DNA from: Erythrobacter litoralis
Lineage (GTDB): Bacteria; Pseudomonadota; Alphaproteobacteria; Sphingomonadales; Sphingomonadaceae
DNA length: 64,000 bases
Direction: 5' to 3'
Assembly (NCBI RefSeq): GCF_029760855.1
Contig: NZ_SOSI01000001.1
Coordinates: forward strand, 310,001-374,000
This document shows positions 17,122 to 26,570 of the stretch, in pieces. How positions within the stretch are numbered: the stretch's first letter is position 1; each line of letters starts with the position of its first letter. Both the position numbers and the translations under genes were made by a program. The notes beneath the pieces were generated by a model. The model made no database searches. It worked only from the letters and a program-made list of their open reading frames with translations, and was not told where the DNA came from.

Positions 17122-18656
17122 ACCTCCAGACCCACCCGCCCGTCCAATCCCCCACCTCCGACCTCATCGAAACCGGTAAAACCGCGTGCGTCGTCGGCGC
17201 CGGTTTCGGGGGCCTCGCCCTCGCGATCCGGCTGCAATCGGCAGGCATCGCGACCACGCTGATCGAGGGGCGGGACAAGCCGGGCGGCCGCGCCTATTTC
17301 TGGGAACGTGACGGCTTCACCTTCGATGCCGGCCCCACCGTGATCACCGATCCCGATTGCCTGCGCGAATTGTGGGCGCTTTCGGGGCACGACATGGCCG
17401 AAGACGTCGAGCTGATGAAGGTCATGCCGTTCTACCGCCTCAACTGGCCTGACGGCACGAACTTCGATTATTCGAACGACGAGGACGATCTCTTCGCCGA
17501 AATCGCCAAGCTCAACCCGGCGGATGTCGCCGGTTACCAACGCTTTCTCGACTATTCCGCCGGCGTTTACGAGGAAGGCTACGTCAAGCTCGGCCATGTG
17601 CCGTTCCTCGATTTCAAATCGATGATGAAAGCCGCCCCGGCGCTCGCCAAGAAGCAGGCGTGGCGGAGCGTCTATTCGATGGTGTCGAGCTTCATCGAGA
17701 ACGAGAAAATCCGCGAGGCTTTGAGCTTCCACACTCTGCTCGTCGGCGGCAATCCGATGAAGACGAGCGCGATCTATGCGCTGATCCACAAGCTGGAGAA
17801 GGATGGCGGCGTATGGTGGGCGAAAGGCGGCACCAACCGCCTCGTCTCCGGCATGATCACGCATTTCGAGCGGCTCGGCGGCACGGTGCGCATGGGCGAT
17901 CCGGTGGTGCAGGTTCACACACTGGGCAGCCGGGCGAGCGAGGTGGAAACGGAGTCCGGCTTCCGGCAGCGTTTCGACGCGGTAGCCAGTAATGCCGACA
18001 TCATGCACAGCTATCGCGACCTGCTCGGCAATTCGAAGCGCGGCAAATCGTATTCCAAGTCGCTCAATCGCAAGAGCTTCTCGCCCAGCCTCTTCGTCGT
18101 CCATTTCGGCGTAGAGGGGACATGGCCCGGAATTCCGCACCACATGATCCTGTTCGGCCCGCGCTATAAGGGACTGCTCGAGGACATTTACGATCACGGC
18201 GTGCTGCCGCAGGATTTTTCCGTCTATCTGCACCACCCGACCGTCACCGATCCTTCGATGGCGCCGGAAGGGATGAGCACGTTCTACGCGCTGGTCCCGG
18301 TCGCCCATATGGGCAAGCTCTCGCTCGACTGGGACGAGATCGGCCCGATGCTGGAAAAGCGCATCCTCGACGAGGTGGAGCGCCGCCTGATCCCCGATCT
18401 GCATTCACGGATCGTGACCAAGTTCCATTATGCACCGAAGGACTTCGCCGGGGATCTGAACGCACACATGGGCAGCGCCTTCAGTCTGGAGCCGGTTCTC
18501 ACGCAGAGCGCCTGGTTCCGCGGTCACAACCGCGACGACCAGATCGAGAACTTCTATCTCGTTGGCGCAGGGACCCACCCGGGCGCCGGCATCCCCGGCG
18601 TGGTCGGCAGCGCGAAGGCAACGGCCAAGCTGATGGTCGAGGATCTGGTCCACTGA
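17118..18656 (+). CDS. crtI: Phytoene desaturase CrtI
   Basis: A 512-residue FAD-dependent desaturase. The N-terminal Rossmann motif is VVGAGFGGLALAIRL, followed by GRDKPGGRAYFWERDGFTFD and DAGPTVITDP; the C-terminal FAD motif is GAGTHPGAGIPGVVGSA. CrtI takes phytoene to lycopene in four desaturation steps. The ATG overlaps the crtY stop (ATGA) and the stop overlaps the LOG-family start, so expression is probably tightly coupled. Confidence 0.96.
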   Translation: MNLQTHPPVQSPTSDLIETGKTACVVGAGFGGLALAIRLQSAGIATTLIEGRDKPGGRAYFWERDGFTFDAGPTVITDPDCLRELWALSGHDMAEDVELMKVMPFYRLNWPDGTNFDYSNDEDDLFAEIAKLNPADVAGYQRFLDYSAGVYEEGYVKLGHVPFLDFKSMMKAAPALAKKQAWRSVYSMVSSFIENEKIREALSFHTLLVGGNPMKTSAIYALIHKLEKDGGVWWAKGGTNRLVSGMITHFERLGGTVRMGDPVVQVHTLGSRASEVETESGFRQRFDAVASNADIMHSYRDLLGNSKRGKSYSKSLNRKSFSPSLFVVHFGVEGTWPGIPHHMILFGPRYKGLLEDIYDHGVLPQDFSVYLHHPTVTDPSMAPEGMSTFYALVPVAHMGKLSLDWDEIGPMLEKRILDEVERRLIPDLHSRIVTKFHYAPKDFAGDLNAHMGSAFSLEPVLTQSAWFRGHNRDDQIENFYLVGAGTHPGAGIPGVVGSAKATAKLMVEDLVH

Positions 18657-19237
18657 TGAAGCGCGTCGCCGTCTATTGCGGGTCCGCCACGCCGGCCGAT
18701 CCGCGTTATATCGAGCTGGCGCGCGAAGTCGGGGCGACATTGGCCGAGCGCGGCATCGGTGTCGTCTATGGCGGCGGCAGGCTCGGGCTGATGGGAGCCG
18801 TTGCGTCCGCGGCGCTGGAGAATGGCGGCGAAGTCATCGGGGTCATTCCCGATGCATTGGCCGGTAGCGAAGTCGCCAATCGCGATTGCACCGAACTTCA
18901 CACGGTCGGCGGGATGCACGAGCGCAAGCAGATGTTCACCGACCTGTCCGACGGGTTTCTCACCATTCCCGGCGGGGTGGGCACGATGGACGAGCTTTGG
19001 GAAGCGGTCAGCTGGGCGCAGCTCGGCTATCACACCAAGCCCGTCGGCCTTTTGAACGCCTTCGGGTTCTACGACCATCTCATCGCTTTCAACCGCCACA
19101 TGGCCGAAGTCGGCTTCGTGCGGCCGGCGCATCAGGGCATCATCGTTTCGGACACCGCGTTAACCGGATTGCTCGACAAAATGGCAGCCTATCGTCCGCA
19201 TACGCCGATCTTCCGGATGAAGGCGGAAGACCTCTGA
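18656..19237 (+). CDS. LOG-family Rossmann-fold protein (TIGR00730)
   Basis: A 193-residue protein with the LOG/lysine-decarboxylase-like motifs: VYGGGRLGLMGAVA near residue 40 and PGGVGTMDELWEAVSW near residue 108 (PGGxGTxxE). The family includes phosphoribohydrolases that release free base from nucleoside 5'-monophosphates, best known for cytokinin activation. The start overlaps the crtI stop by one base. Its place inside the carotenoid operon suggests co-regulation; no biochemical link to carotenoids is known to me. Confidence 0.85.
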   Translation: MKRVAVYCGSATPADPRYIELAREVGATLAERGIGVVYGGGRLGLMGAVASAALENGGEVIGVIPDALAGSEVANRDCTELHTVGGMHERKQMFTDLSDGFLTIPGGVGTMDELWEAVSWAQLGYHTKPVGLLNAFGFYDHLIAFNRHMAEVGFVRPAHQGIIVSDTALTGLLDKMAAYRPHTPIFRMKAEDL

Positions 19238-19269
19238 GTACCACGCAGCGCCCCCTGACCACGCAATAT

Positions 19270-20256
19270 ATGCGCCCCACCCTCGCCCGCGCGGGCGGTG
19301 GGCGCGATCGTGCATCTTTGGTCGAAAAGGCGCGTGAGGCGATCGAGGAGGGCTCGCACAGCTTCGCCGCCGCCTCCAAGCTGTTCGACCGGCTGACGCG
19401 CGAGCGGGCATGGCTGCTGTATGCCTGGTGCCGCCGGTGCGACGACATCGCCGACAATCAGGACAAGGGCGGGCCATTGGGCGATCAGGGCACGCCCAAG
19501 AATGCCGAGGACCGGATACAGGCACTGCGCGTCCTCACCCGCCGCGCTTTCGAGGAACAGCCGACCGCCGATCCGGCCTTCGACGGGTTCGGCCAGGTCG
19601 CCGACGAATGCGGCCTGACGCCGGACATGGCGAACGACGTGATCGGCGGCTTCGCTCTGGACGCGACCGGCTGGGCACCCACCAACGAGCGCGATATGCT
19701 GCGCTATTGCTATCACGTAGCGGGCGCGGTCGGCGTGATGATGGCGAGGGTGATGGGCGTGCCCGACGACGATGGCGACACGCTCGACCGGGCCTGCGAT
19801 CTCGGCCTCGCCTTCCAGCTCGCCAATATCTCGCGCGACATCGTGGAGGATGCGGCGGCCGGACGGGTCTATTTGCCCGCGCAATGGCTGGCGGAAAAGG
19901 ACCTCGCGCCCGGCGAACACGCGCGGCCGGAAAATCGCTTTGCCCTCGCCAGCCTGATGCCGCGGATGATCGCGCTGATGGAAAAGCACGAGGATGCGGC
20001 CAAGCTCGGCGCGGCGCGGCTGAAGTTCCGGCAGCGTTGGGCGGTGCTGTCCGCCGCGAACATCTATGGCGCGATCGGGCGTAAGGTGCTGAACCGCGGA
20101 CAGAAAGCGTGGGACCGGCGGGTTGTGGTGCCGGGCTACGAGAAATTGTGGCACGTTGCGACGGCGTTCTTCGAAGCGCTGTGGAACCGGCCGAAAGGGC
20201 CGGACGAACCAATCATCTGGACGCGGCACGATTATCGGCCTGTGGCAGGATGGTGA
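19270..20256 (+). CDS. crtB: Phytoene synthase CrtB
   Basis: A 328-residue squalene/phytoene synthase. The first Asp-rich motif is RRCDDIADNQ (about residues 58-67) and the second is QLANISRDIVEDAAAGRVYL; VAGAVGVMMARVMG matches the family core. It condenses two geranylgeranyl diphosphate molecules to phytoene. The ATG at 19270 is used; the open frame extends upstream past the LOG stop with only non-ATG candidates, so translation may depend on coupling with the LOG gene. crtE is not in the window. Confidence 0.94.
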   Translation: MRPTLARAGGGRDRASLVEKAREAIEEGSHSFAAASKLFDRLTRERAWLLYAWCRRCDDIADNQDKGGPLGDQGTPKNAEDRIQALRVLTRRAFEEQPTADPAFDGFGQVADECGLTPDMANDVIGGFALDATGWAPTNERDMLRYCYHVAGAVGVMMARVMGVPDDDGDTLDRACDLGLAFQLANISRDIVEDAAAGRVYLPAQWLAEKDLAPGEHARPENRFALASLMPRMIALMEKHEDAAKLGAARLKFRQRWAVLSAANIYGAIGRKVLNRGQKAWDRRVVVPGYEKLWHVATAFFEALWNRPKGPDEPIIWTRHDYRPVAGW

Positions 20257-20380
20257 CCGGATCCTCACGCCCCTAGATTTCGTTCGCTGTAAGCCTTTCG
20301 AAGGGCTCTTCTTGCATCGGAAGAAAAAGCAGAGCTTCGAGAGAGTTTCCTTTCCGGACCGGCAAAGCTAGTCCCTCCCC

Positions 20381-22252
20381 ATGATCACCAAACTCCTCAT
20401 TGCCAATCGCGGCGAGATCGCCTGCCGCATCATCCGCACTGCGCGCGACATGGACATCGCCACAGTCGCGGTGTATTCCGACGCCGATGCGAAGGCGCTG
20501 CACGTCCGCCAGGCGGACGAAGCGGTGCATATCGGTCCCTCGCCCGCTGCCGAAAGTTATCTTGTGGGCGAGAAGATCATCGCGGCGGCGAAACAGACCG
20601 GAGCCGATGCGATTCATCCGGGCTACGGCTTCCTCTCCGAGAATGCCGATTTCGCGCAGGCGGTGAAGGATGCGGGGCTGATCTGGGTCGGCGCACCGCC
20701 GTCCGCGATCCGCGCGATGGGCCTCAAGGATGCCGCCAAGAAACTGATGCGCGAGGCGGGTGTACCCGTAACCCCCGGCTATGATGGCGAAGACCAATCG
20801 CCCGAACGCCTGAAGCAGGAGGCCAACACGATCGGCTATCCCGTGCTGATCAAGGCGGTCGCGGGCGGCGGCGGCAAGGGGATGCGCAAGGTCGATGGCG
20901 AGGGAGACTTCCTCTCCGCGCTCGAATCGTGCCGCCGCGAGGCCAAGGCCAGCTTCGGCAATGACGACGTGATCCTCGAAAAGTGGATCACCTCGCCCCG
21001 CCATATCGAGGTGCAGGTGTTCGGCGACACACACGGTAATGTCGTTCACCTGTTCGAACGCGACTGCTCGCTCCAGCGCCGCCACCAGAAGGTGATCGAG
21101 GAAGCCCCCGCCCCCGGCATGGACGAGGCGACCCGCGAGGAAATCTGCGCCGCCGCCGTGCGCGCCGCCAAAGCGGTCGATTACGAGGGCGCAGGCACGA
21201 TCGAATTCATCGCCGACGCTTCGGAAGGGCTGCGCGCCGACCGCATCTTCTTCATGGAAATGAACACGCGGCTTCAGGTCGAACATCCGGTGACCGAGGA
21301 GATTACTGGGGTCGATCTGGTAGAGTGGCAAGTGCGCGTGGCAAGCGGCGAGCCGATCCCACTGAAGCAGGATGAGCTCACAATTGACGGCCATGCGATC
21401 GAAGCGCGGCTTTATGCGGAAGACCCGGCGAAGGGTTTTCTACCCAGCACCGGCCAACTCGAACATCTCGACCTCGGCAGCGAAGGTCGTGTGGAAACGG
21501 GCGTTGAAGAAAGCGATGCCATTTCGCCGCACTACGATCCGATGATCGCCAAGCTCATCGCTTGGGGAGAGGACCGCGACGAGGCCATCGATCTGCTGCT
21601 CGACATGACCGAAGGCGCGCAAATCTGGCCGGTAAAGACCAACGCCGCTTTCCTAGCCAATTGCCTTGCGGACGAGGACTTCGGCGATGCCGACCTCGAT
21701 ACCGGCTTTATCGAACGCAAAGGCGACGCGCTTCTCGGCGACGCCGAACCGACCGGCGCAATCCGCGCCGCGGCGGCCGAACTCGTACTGCTTGCCGCAG
21801 ACATACCGCATGATGCGCTGGCCGGGTTTCGCCTGAATGCATCCCCCCGGCTATCTGTGGCGCTTGACCAAGCGGGCAATACCGAAGTGGTTACGCCGCA
21901 CGACGCGCTGCCGTTCGAGCCGTTGCACGGCTTCACCAGCAGCGAGCGCGTAGTCGTCTTCGCCGATGGGCTGGCGCACGAGTTCACTCTTTCATCGAGG
22001 GGCGGCGGTGCGGCGGTAGCAGGCGACGGCGCGATCCTCGCGCCCATGCCGGGCAAGGTGATCGCGGTCGATGTGGCCGAGGGCGATGCCGTGACCGCAG
22101 GCCAGCGGCTGATGGTGCTCGAGGCGATGAAGATGGAACACGCGCTCACCGCGCCGTTCGACGGGACCGTTGCCGAACTCAACGCCAGCGAGGGCGGGCA
22201 GGTGCAGGTCGAAGCGGTGCTGGCGGTGGTGGAGCCTACGAGCGAGGAATAA
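20381..22252 (+). CDS. Acetyl/propionyl/methylcrotonyl-CoA carboxylase biotin-containing alpha subunit
   Basis: A 623-residue protein with the biotin carboxylase domain at the N-terminus (LLIANRGEIACRIIRTAR; ATP-grasp loop VAGGGGKGMRKV; MEMNTRLQVEHPVTEE) and a biotinyl domain at the C-terminus with the lipoyl-like EAMKMEH motif (biotin lysine K584). It carboxylates biotin for transfer by a separate beta subunit, which is not in this window. Specificity (propionyl-CoA or methylcrotonyl-CoA) cannot be fixed from this subunit; both fit a strain that degrades branched amino acids, as the valine genes at 48.5-56.6 kb show. Confidence 0.9.
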   Translation: MITKLLIANRGEIACRIIRTARDMDIATVAVYSDADAKALHVRQADEAVHIGPSPAAESYLVGEKIIAAAKQTGADAIHPGYGFLSENADFAQAVKDAGLIWVGAPPSAIRAMGLKDAAKKLMREAGVPVTPGYDGEDQSPERLKQEANTIGYPVLIKAVAGGGGKGMRKVDGEGDFLSALESCRREAKASFGNDDVILEKWITSPRHIEVQVFGDTHGNVVHLFERDCSLQRRHQKVIEEAPAPGMDEATREEICAAAVRAAKAVDYEGAGTIEFIADASEGLRADRIFFMEMNTRLQVEHPVTEEITGVDLVEWQVRVASGEPIPLKQDELTIDGHAIEARLYAEDPAKGFLPSTGQLEHLDLGSEGRVETGVEESDAISPHYDPMIAKLIAWGEDRDEAIDLLLDMTEGAQIWPVKTNAAFLANCLADEDFGDADLDTGFIERKGDALLGDAEPTGAIRAAAAELVLLAADIPHDALAGFRLNASPRLSVALDQAGNTEVVTPHDALPFEPLHGFTSSERVVVFADGLAHEFTLSSRGGGAAVAGDGAILAPMPGKVIAVDVAEGDAVTAGQRLMVLEAMKMEHALTAPFDGTVAELNASEGGQVQVEAVLAVVEPTSEE

Positions 22253-22253
22253 C

Positions 22254-22281
22254 CGTCATCCCGGCTTCCGCTGGGATGACG
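22254..22281. repeat. Hairpin repeat between convergent genes
   Basis: CGTCATCCC (22254-22262) and GGGATGACG (22273-22281) form a 9-bp inverted repeat with a ten-base loop, just past the carboxylase stop. This GTCATCCC.. hairpin looks like a short extragenic repeat common in sphingomonad-like genomes (from memory, not tested). A second fragment with a CGACACGCTCAAGGCGAGCG pattern follows at 22291-22310. No U-tract is present, so a terminator role is uncertain. Confidence 0.45.
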
Positions 22282-22334
22282 ATAGATTGTTCGACACGCT
22301 CAAGGCGAGCGGACCGTGGGATCGGCGTAAGGCG

Positions 22335-23621
22335 TTAGACCCCGTCTTCCACATCCTCCGGCCTCGGCGCGCCGAACAATTCGCCGCGTTCCGAGAACAG
22401 CACGAAAGTCAGGCTAACGACTGCTGTAATCAGCAGTGCTGTCGCCAAGGGGCGCGCGGTGCCGTCGTACAGGAAGCCGATCAGCGCACCCAGCCCCGCG
22501 CCGGTGGTCAGCCGCAGGAAGCTTTGTGCGGAGCTTGCCGCGCCGGCGATATGCTTGAACGGCTCCATCGCGATCGAGCCGAAATTCGCGCCGATAAATC
22601 CGAGCAGCGCCATATTTGCCGCCATCAGCGGCACGAAGGTCCATAGGCTCTCGTCCGGCTGATTGGCGAACCACAGCTGCGCGGAAGATACCGCGATGAA
22701 CACGAACAGCGCGGCATGGCTGACCCGCCGCGCGCCGTAACGCTCCACGATGCGGCTGTTCGACCAGTTGGAGATCGCCATGGCGCCCGCGCACATGGCG
22801 AAGATCATCGGGAACAGCTCGCCCGCGCCGAAGGCCTCGCCGATCAATTGCTGCGAGGAGTTGATGAACCCGAACAGCCCGCCGAACACCAGCGCGCTGC
22901 CAAGCGTGTAGCCGATCGTCTCGCGCAAGGTGACGGAATGGCGCATGTTTCGCACGATCACCGGCAAGCGGATCGGAACGCGGTCTTCATCGTCCAACGT
23001 CTCGGGCAGGCGGGTATAGACCCATACCGCCATCACCGTGCCGGCAGCGGCCATTGCAGCAAAGATCCAGCGCCAGTTGCCGGCAAGTTCAAGAATGCCT
23101 TGCCCGATGGTCGGCGCAATGGCCGGCACGATCAAAAAGATGACGAAGATCAGGCTCATCATGCGAGCCATCTTATCGCCGCCCACACGGTCGCGGATGA
23201 TGGCCGGCGGCAGTGCGATGATCGCGGCCGCGCCGAACCCCTGGATCGCGCGCAGCACGACGAGCGTGGTGAAGTCCTGCGCCAACGAACAGGCGATCGA
23301 CAGGGCGATGTAGACACCGAGGCCGGCGAACAGCACCGGACGGCGGCCAAAGCGATCGGCGAAGCTGCCGGGCACCAGCGCCCCGAAGCCTGCCGCGATT
23401 AAGTAGGCCCCGACGACGAACTGGCGGCTGTTTCCTTCCGCGCCCAGCGTGCCAGCCAGATTGTCGAGCGCGGGCAAGATGGAATCGATGCCGAATGCGT
23501 TCAGCGCCATCAGCAGCGCCATCATCCAAATGAGCGAGCGTTCGCTGATCTTGGGTTTGGCCGGGTTTTCCGGCGGCGTAGCGGTTACGGGTTCGCCGCG
23601 GGCCAGTGTTTCTCTTCGCAT
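22335..23621 (-). CDS. MFS multidrug transporter, Bcr/CflA type
   Basis: A 428-residue protein with twelve hydrophobic helices. The family features are visible: ALNAFGIDSILPALDNLA in helix 1, GSFADRFGRRPVLFAGLGVY between helices 2 and 3 (motif A), and LRAIQGFGAAAIIALPPAII in helix 4. Bcr/CflA proteins export drugs such as bicyclomycin and chloramphenicol by proton antiport. The start is uncertain: 23621 is used, but an upstream in-frame ATG at 23663 exists and no clear ribosome-binding site decides. It is convergent with the carboxylase and divergent from dinB. Confidence 0.85.
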   Translation of the reverse strand: MRRETLARGEPVTATPPENPAKPKISERSLIWMMALLMALNAFGIDSILPALDNLAGTLGAEGNSRQFVVGAYLIAAGFGALVPGSFADRFGRRPVLFAGLGVYIALSIACSLAQDFTTLVVLRAIQGFGAAAIIALPPAIIRDRVGGDKMARMMSLIFVIFLIVPAIAPTIGQGILELAGNWRWIFAAMAAAGTVMAVWVYTRLPETLDDEDRVPIRLPVIVRNMRHSVTLRETIGYTLGSALVFGGLFGFINSSQQLIGEAFGAGELFPMIFAMCAGAMAISNWSNSRIVERYGARRVSHAALFVFIAVSSAQLWFANQPDESLWTFVPLMAANMALLGFIGANFGSIAMEPFKHIAGAASSAQSFLRLTTGAGLGALIGFLYDGTARPLATALLITAVVSLTFVLFSERGELFGAPRPEDVEDGV

Positions 23622-23688
23622 CTGCACAAAAAGATAGGTGGCGAGAACGGTTCCGCTTTGCAACGGGCCAAGCTAATTAACTCGTCCG

Positions 23689-24846
23689 ATGGACGAGGCG
23701 CCCGACAGCGAAACCGGCGACGGCACGGAAGGCAGCGAAGCGGGCGAAACGGCGGGCCTGCGCAAAATCATCCATGTCGATATGGACGCCTTCTTCGCAA
23801 GCGTAGAACAGCGCGACAATCCCGAACTGCGCGGCAAACCGGTCGCCGTCGGCGGGTCGAGCGGGCGCGGCGTGGTGGCGGCGGCAAGCTACGAGGCGCG
23901 GCGGTTCGGGGTGAAAAGCGCCATGCCATCGGTAACGGCCAAGCGGCTTTGCCCGGACCTGATCTTCGTGAAAAGCCGGTTCGACGCCTATCGCGAGGTC
24001 AGCCAGCAAATCCGCGCCATCTTCGGCCATTACACCGAACTGGTCGAACCCTTGAGCCTCGACGAGGCCTATCTCGATGTGACCGAAGACCGGCTCGGCA
24101 TCGGCAGCGCGACACGCATCGCCGAGATGATCCGGCAGGAGATCCGCGCGAAGACGCAGCTCACCGCCAGTGCCGGGGTCAGCTACAACAAATTCCTCGC
24201 CAAGCTTGCGAGCGACCAGAACAAGCCCGACGGAATCTGTGTAATCCGCCCCGGCATGGGCGCAGCCTTCGTCCAGTCGCTTCCGGTGCGAAGGTTTCAC
24301 GGCGTCGGGCCGAAGGGGGCGGAAAAGATGGCGCGGCTCGGCATCGAGACGGGGGCGGACTTGGCCGCGAAAGACATCGAGTGGCTGCGCGCCCATTTCG
24401 GAAGCTTCGCCGATTACCTCTACCGCGCGGCCCGGGGCATCGACCTGCGCCCCGTGCGCAGTAGCCGCACGCGCAAATCGGTCGGCGGCGAGCGGACCTT
24501 CAGTCGCGATCTATCTGGCGGCAGCGAACTTCGCGAAACGCTGGAGACGATCATCGACATCGTCTGGGACCGCATTTCGCATAATGGCGTGAGCGGGCGC
24601 ACGGTTACGCTGAAGCTCAAATATACGGATTTCCAAATCTTCAGCCGCGCGAAATCCCTGCCGCAGCCGATCCGCGAGAAAAACGCGTTCGCAGCCGTCT
24701 CGCGCGCCTTGCTGGAGGAGGTGCTGCCACTCCCCATGCCGATCAGGCTGATGGGGCTGACGCTCTCGAAGCTCGAACCCAAGACGAAGAGCGACGGAGA
24801 AGAACCGCTGCCCAAGCGCCCGGATGCGCAGTTAAGCCTGCTTTAG
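23689..24846 (+). CDS. dinB: DNA polymerase IV
   Basis: A 385-residue Y-family polymerase. The catalytic palm motifs are IIHVDMDAFFASVEQRD near residue 28 and EPLSLDEAYLDVT near residue 117; the little finger begins about residue 255 (SVGGERTFSRDL). It ends PDAQLSLL, resembling the QLxLF-type beta-clamp-binding tail. The polymerase performs error-prone translesion synthesis. The first 24 residues are a poorly conserved acidic extension, so the true start may be later. Its last 15 bases overlap the convergent Nudix gene. Confidence 0.95.
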   Translation: MDEAPDSETGDGTEGSEAGETAGLRKIIHVDMDAFFASVEQRDNPELRGKPVAVGGSSGRGVVAAASYEARRFGVKSAMPSVTAKRLCPDLIFVKSRFDAYREVSQQIRAIFGHYTELVEPLSLDEAYLDVTEDRLGIGSATRIAEMIRQEIRAKTQLTASAGVSYNKFLAKLASDQNKPDGICVIRPGMGAAFVQSLPVRRFHGVGPKGAEKMARLGIETGADLAAKDIEWLRAHFGSFADYLYRAARGIDLRPVRSSRTRKSVGGERTFSRDLSGGSELRETLETIIDIVWDRISHNGVSGRTVTLKLKYTDFQIFSRAKSLPQPIREKNAFAAVSRALLEEVLPLPMPIRLMGLTLSKLEPKTKSDGEEPLPKRPDAQLSLL

Positions 24847-25317
24847 GTCCGCGCCGGAACGCTTCCAGACATCCAGCCGCTCGCGCGTGCGGTCAAGCAG
24901 GGGTTCGGGCAGCGAATGGAGCGGAAAGAAGCGCGCCTCGACGATTTCCATACCGTCAGGCCGCGGCATCGCATCGACGCGGCAGTGATAGACGTGTTCG
25001 ACATGCGAGGCGCGGCTGAGTTGCTCGTGGACTACGCGAAGCTGGGTCAGGCCGTGTGCTTCGAGTCCCGTTTCCTCGCGCAATTCACGCGCTGCTGCGA
25101 CTGCAGGATCTTCTCCGCGCTTCATGCCGCCGCCCGGCAAGGCCCAGCCTGCAGGCCCGTAGGAGTGGCGGATCAGCAGGATCTGCCCTTCGAGATCCTG
25201 CGCGATTACGCTCGCCCCGTCCTGCGTCCGTCCAGTGATCCGGCGCACGATATTACGGAGACGAAAGGCAATTCGATAGGCCGTGTGAAGCAGCGGCTTC
25301 GGAATCAGACGAAGCAT
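24832..25317 (-). CDS. Nudix hydrolase
   Basis: A 161-residue protein with a complete Nudix box, GGGMKRGEDPAVAAARELRE followed by ETG, around residues 62-84. The family hydrolyses nucleoside diphosphates linked to another moiety. An N-terminal basic region (LLHTAYRIAFRLRNIVRRIT) precedes the fold. The substrate is not predictable. Its start overlaps the 3' end of the 6-phosphogluconolactonase gene by 13 bp, and its own end overlaps dinB by 15 bp. Confidence 0.9.
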   Translation of the reverse strand: MLRLIPKPLLHTAYRIAFRLRNIVRRITGRTQDGASVIAQDLEGQILLIRHSYGPAGWALPGGGMKRGEDPAVAAARELREETGLEAHGLTQLRVVHEQLSRASHVEHVYHCRVDAMPRPDGMEIVEARFFPLHSLPEPLLDRTRERLDVWKRSGADLKQA

Positions 25318-25925
25318 GTGACCGGCTGGCGCGCCGCACCCAGAAGCCGCGCAACGGGAAGGTCGCTTTCCCCGGCAATTGCATCGTCCAGCACGCCGCG
25401 TTTGTCCGCGCCGCGCGCGACGAAGACGATCTCGTCGCTATCCAGCAGGGCAGGCATAGTGAGGCTGATCCGGTCGAACGGGGCTTCGGGCGGCAGGGGA
25501 TCGGGGGTGAGGCGCAGGATGCGCCGTTTCTCGTCTACCTGCGGATCGGTATTGGGGAATAGCGAGGCGATATGCCCGTCGGCGCCCATGCCCAGCCAAG
25601 CCAGCGCAAAGGAGGGAATTTTCTCCATGATCGTGAGCGTCGCGACCTCGGCCCCCGCCGGCTCGAACAAGGCGCGCAGCTTGCCGGTATTGGACGCCTC
25701 GTGATCTTCGGGAACCACCCGATCGTCGTTCGGCCAGACGATGAGGCGATCCCACGGCAGGTCGCGCGTCAGCAGCTTTTCGATAATCGGAAACGGCGTG
25801 GAGCCGCCCGGCACGGTTATCGCGACCGGTCCTTCGGCTTGCGCAAACATCGCAGCCAGCTTCTCGCCGAGCCATTCCGCGACAGCGCTGTTATTGGCGT
25901 TCTCGATTATCGTCACATTGCTCAT
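25305..25925 (-). CDS. pgl: 6-phosphogluconolactonase
   Basis: A 206-residue protein with the Pgl/DevB signature VAITVPGGSTPFPIIEKL near residue 35, LIVWPNDDRVVPEDHEASN and LAWLGMGADGHIASLFPNT. It hydrolyses 6-phosphoglucono-delta-lactone in the oxidative pentose phosphate or Entner-Doudoroff pathway. It is slightly shorter than typical (about 230). The Nudix gene follows with a 13-bp overlap. No zwf or edd lies nearby. Confidence 0.93.
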   Translation of the reverse strand: MSNVTIIENANNSAVAEWLGEKLAAMFAQAEGPVAITVPGGSTPFPIIEKLLTRDLPWDRLIVWPNDDRVVPEDHEASNTGKLRALFEPAGAEVATLTIMEKIPSFALAWLGMGADGHIASLFPNTDPQVDEKRRILRLTPDPLPPEAPFDRISLTMPALLDSDEIVFVARGADKRGVLDDAIAGESDLPVARLLGAARQPVTCFV

Positions 25926-25935
25926 GCGGCATACC

Positions 25936-25973
25936 TATAAACAAAGGCCGCCCGCTGCCTAGAGCGGACGGCC
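25936..25973 (-). terminator. Rho-independent terminator after dps
   Basis: On the minus strand GGCCGTCCGCT pairs with AGCGGGCGGCC (one mismatch in 11) around a six-base loop and is followed by TTTGTTTA. It lies between the dps stop and the pgl start. Confidence 0.65.
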
Positions 25974-25998
25974 GGTAAACGTATGCGTAGCCGGAGGC

Positions 25999-26460
25999 TT
26001 ACTTGCTGGTCTGATTGAGGAACCAGATGCGTTCTTCGCACTGGTCCGCCCATTCGTCGACGATGCCGCTGGTCGCATTGTCGTCCGCTTCTTCGGAAGT
26101 TTCCTTCACTTCCTTGAGGCGTGCGTGGAGCTTGCGATTGTCGTCGCGCAGTTCGGCAACCATCTGGTCCGGCGTGAGCGTGACGTCGTCCTGATCCTTG
26201 ATCTGCGTGGTCGCGGCGACGCTGCCGATCGAGGTTAGCGTGTATTCGTCGTTTTTGCGCACACGCTCGCCGATATCGTCGACAGTCTTGATCAGCTGCA
26301 GCGCCTGCTCGTCGAACAGCAGGTGCAGGTCGCGAAAGCGCGGACCCGCCACATGCCAGTGAAAATTCTTGGTCTTGAGATAAAGCGCGAGCGTGTCGGC
26401 AAGTGCGCCGTTCAAGGCGCTCACGAGTGCTTTTTTCGAATTGTCGCCCGACGTGGCCAT
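25999..26460 (-). CDS. Dps/ferritin-like DNA-protection protein
   Basis: A 153-residue ferritin-like protein. The Dps pattern KTKNFHWHVAGPRFRDLHLL (about residues 29-48) carries the ferroxidase ligands HWH and D, and the following DEQALQLIKTVDDIGERV supplies the partner-subunit acidic residues. Dps dodecamers oxidise and store iron and shield DNA in stress and stationary phase. The short basic N-terminus (DNSKKALVSAL) could aid DNA binding. A terminator follows, so it is monocistronic. Confidence 0.92.
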   Translation of the reverse strand: MATSGDNSKKALVSALNGALADTLALYLKTKNFHWHVAGPRFRDLHLLFDEQALQLIKTVDDIGERVRKNDEYTLTSIGSVAATTQIKDQDDVTLTPDQMVAELRDDNRKLHARLKEVKETSEEADDNATSGIVDEWADQCEERIWFLNQTSK

Positions 26461-26570
26461 ACAAAGTCCTTCTGTCTTATCGTGTTTGGGTTCCCTCCCA
26501 TAACGCCAGACCGTTGTCGCGGTTTCGCGATGTGATGCGGTCTGTTTGATCGACGCAGCCGATCAGGCGC

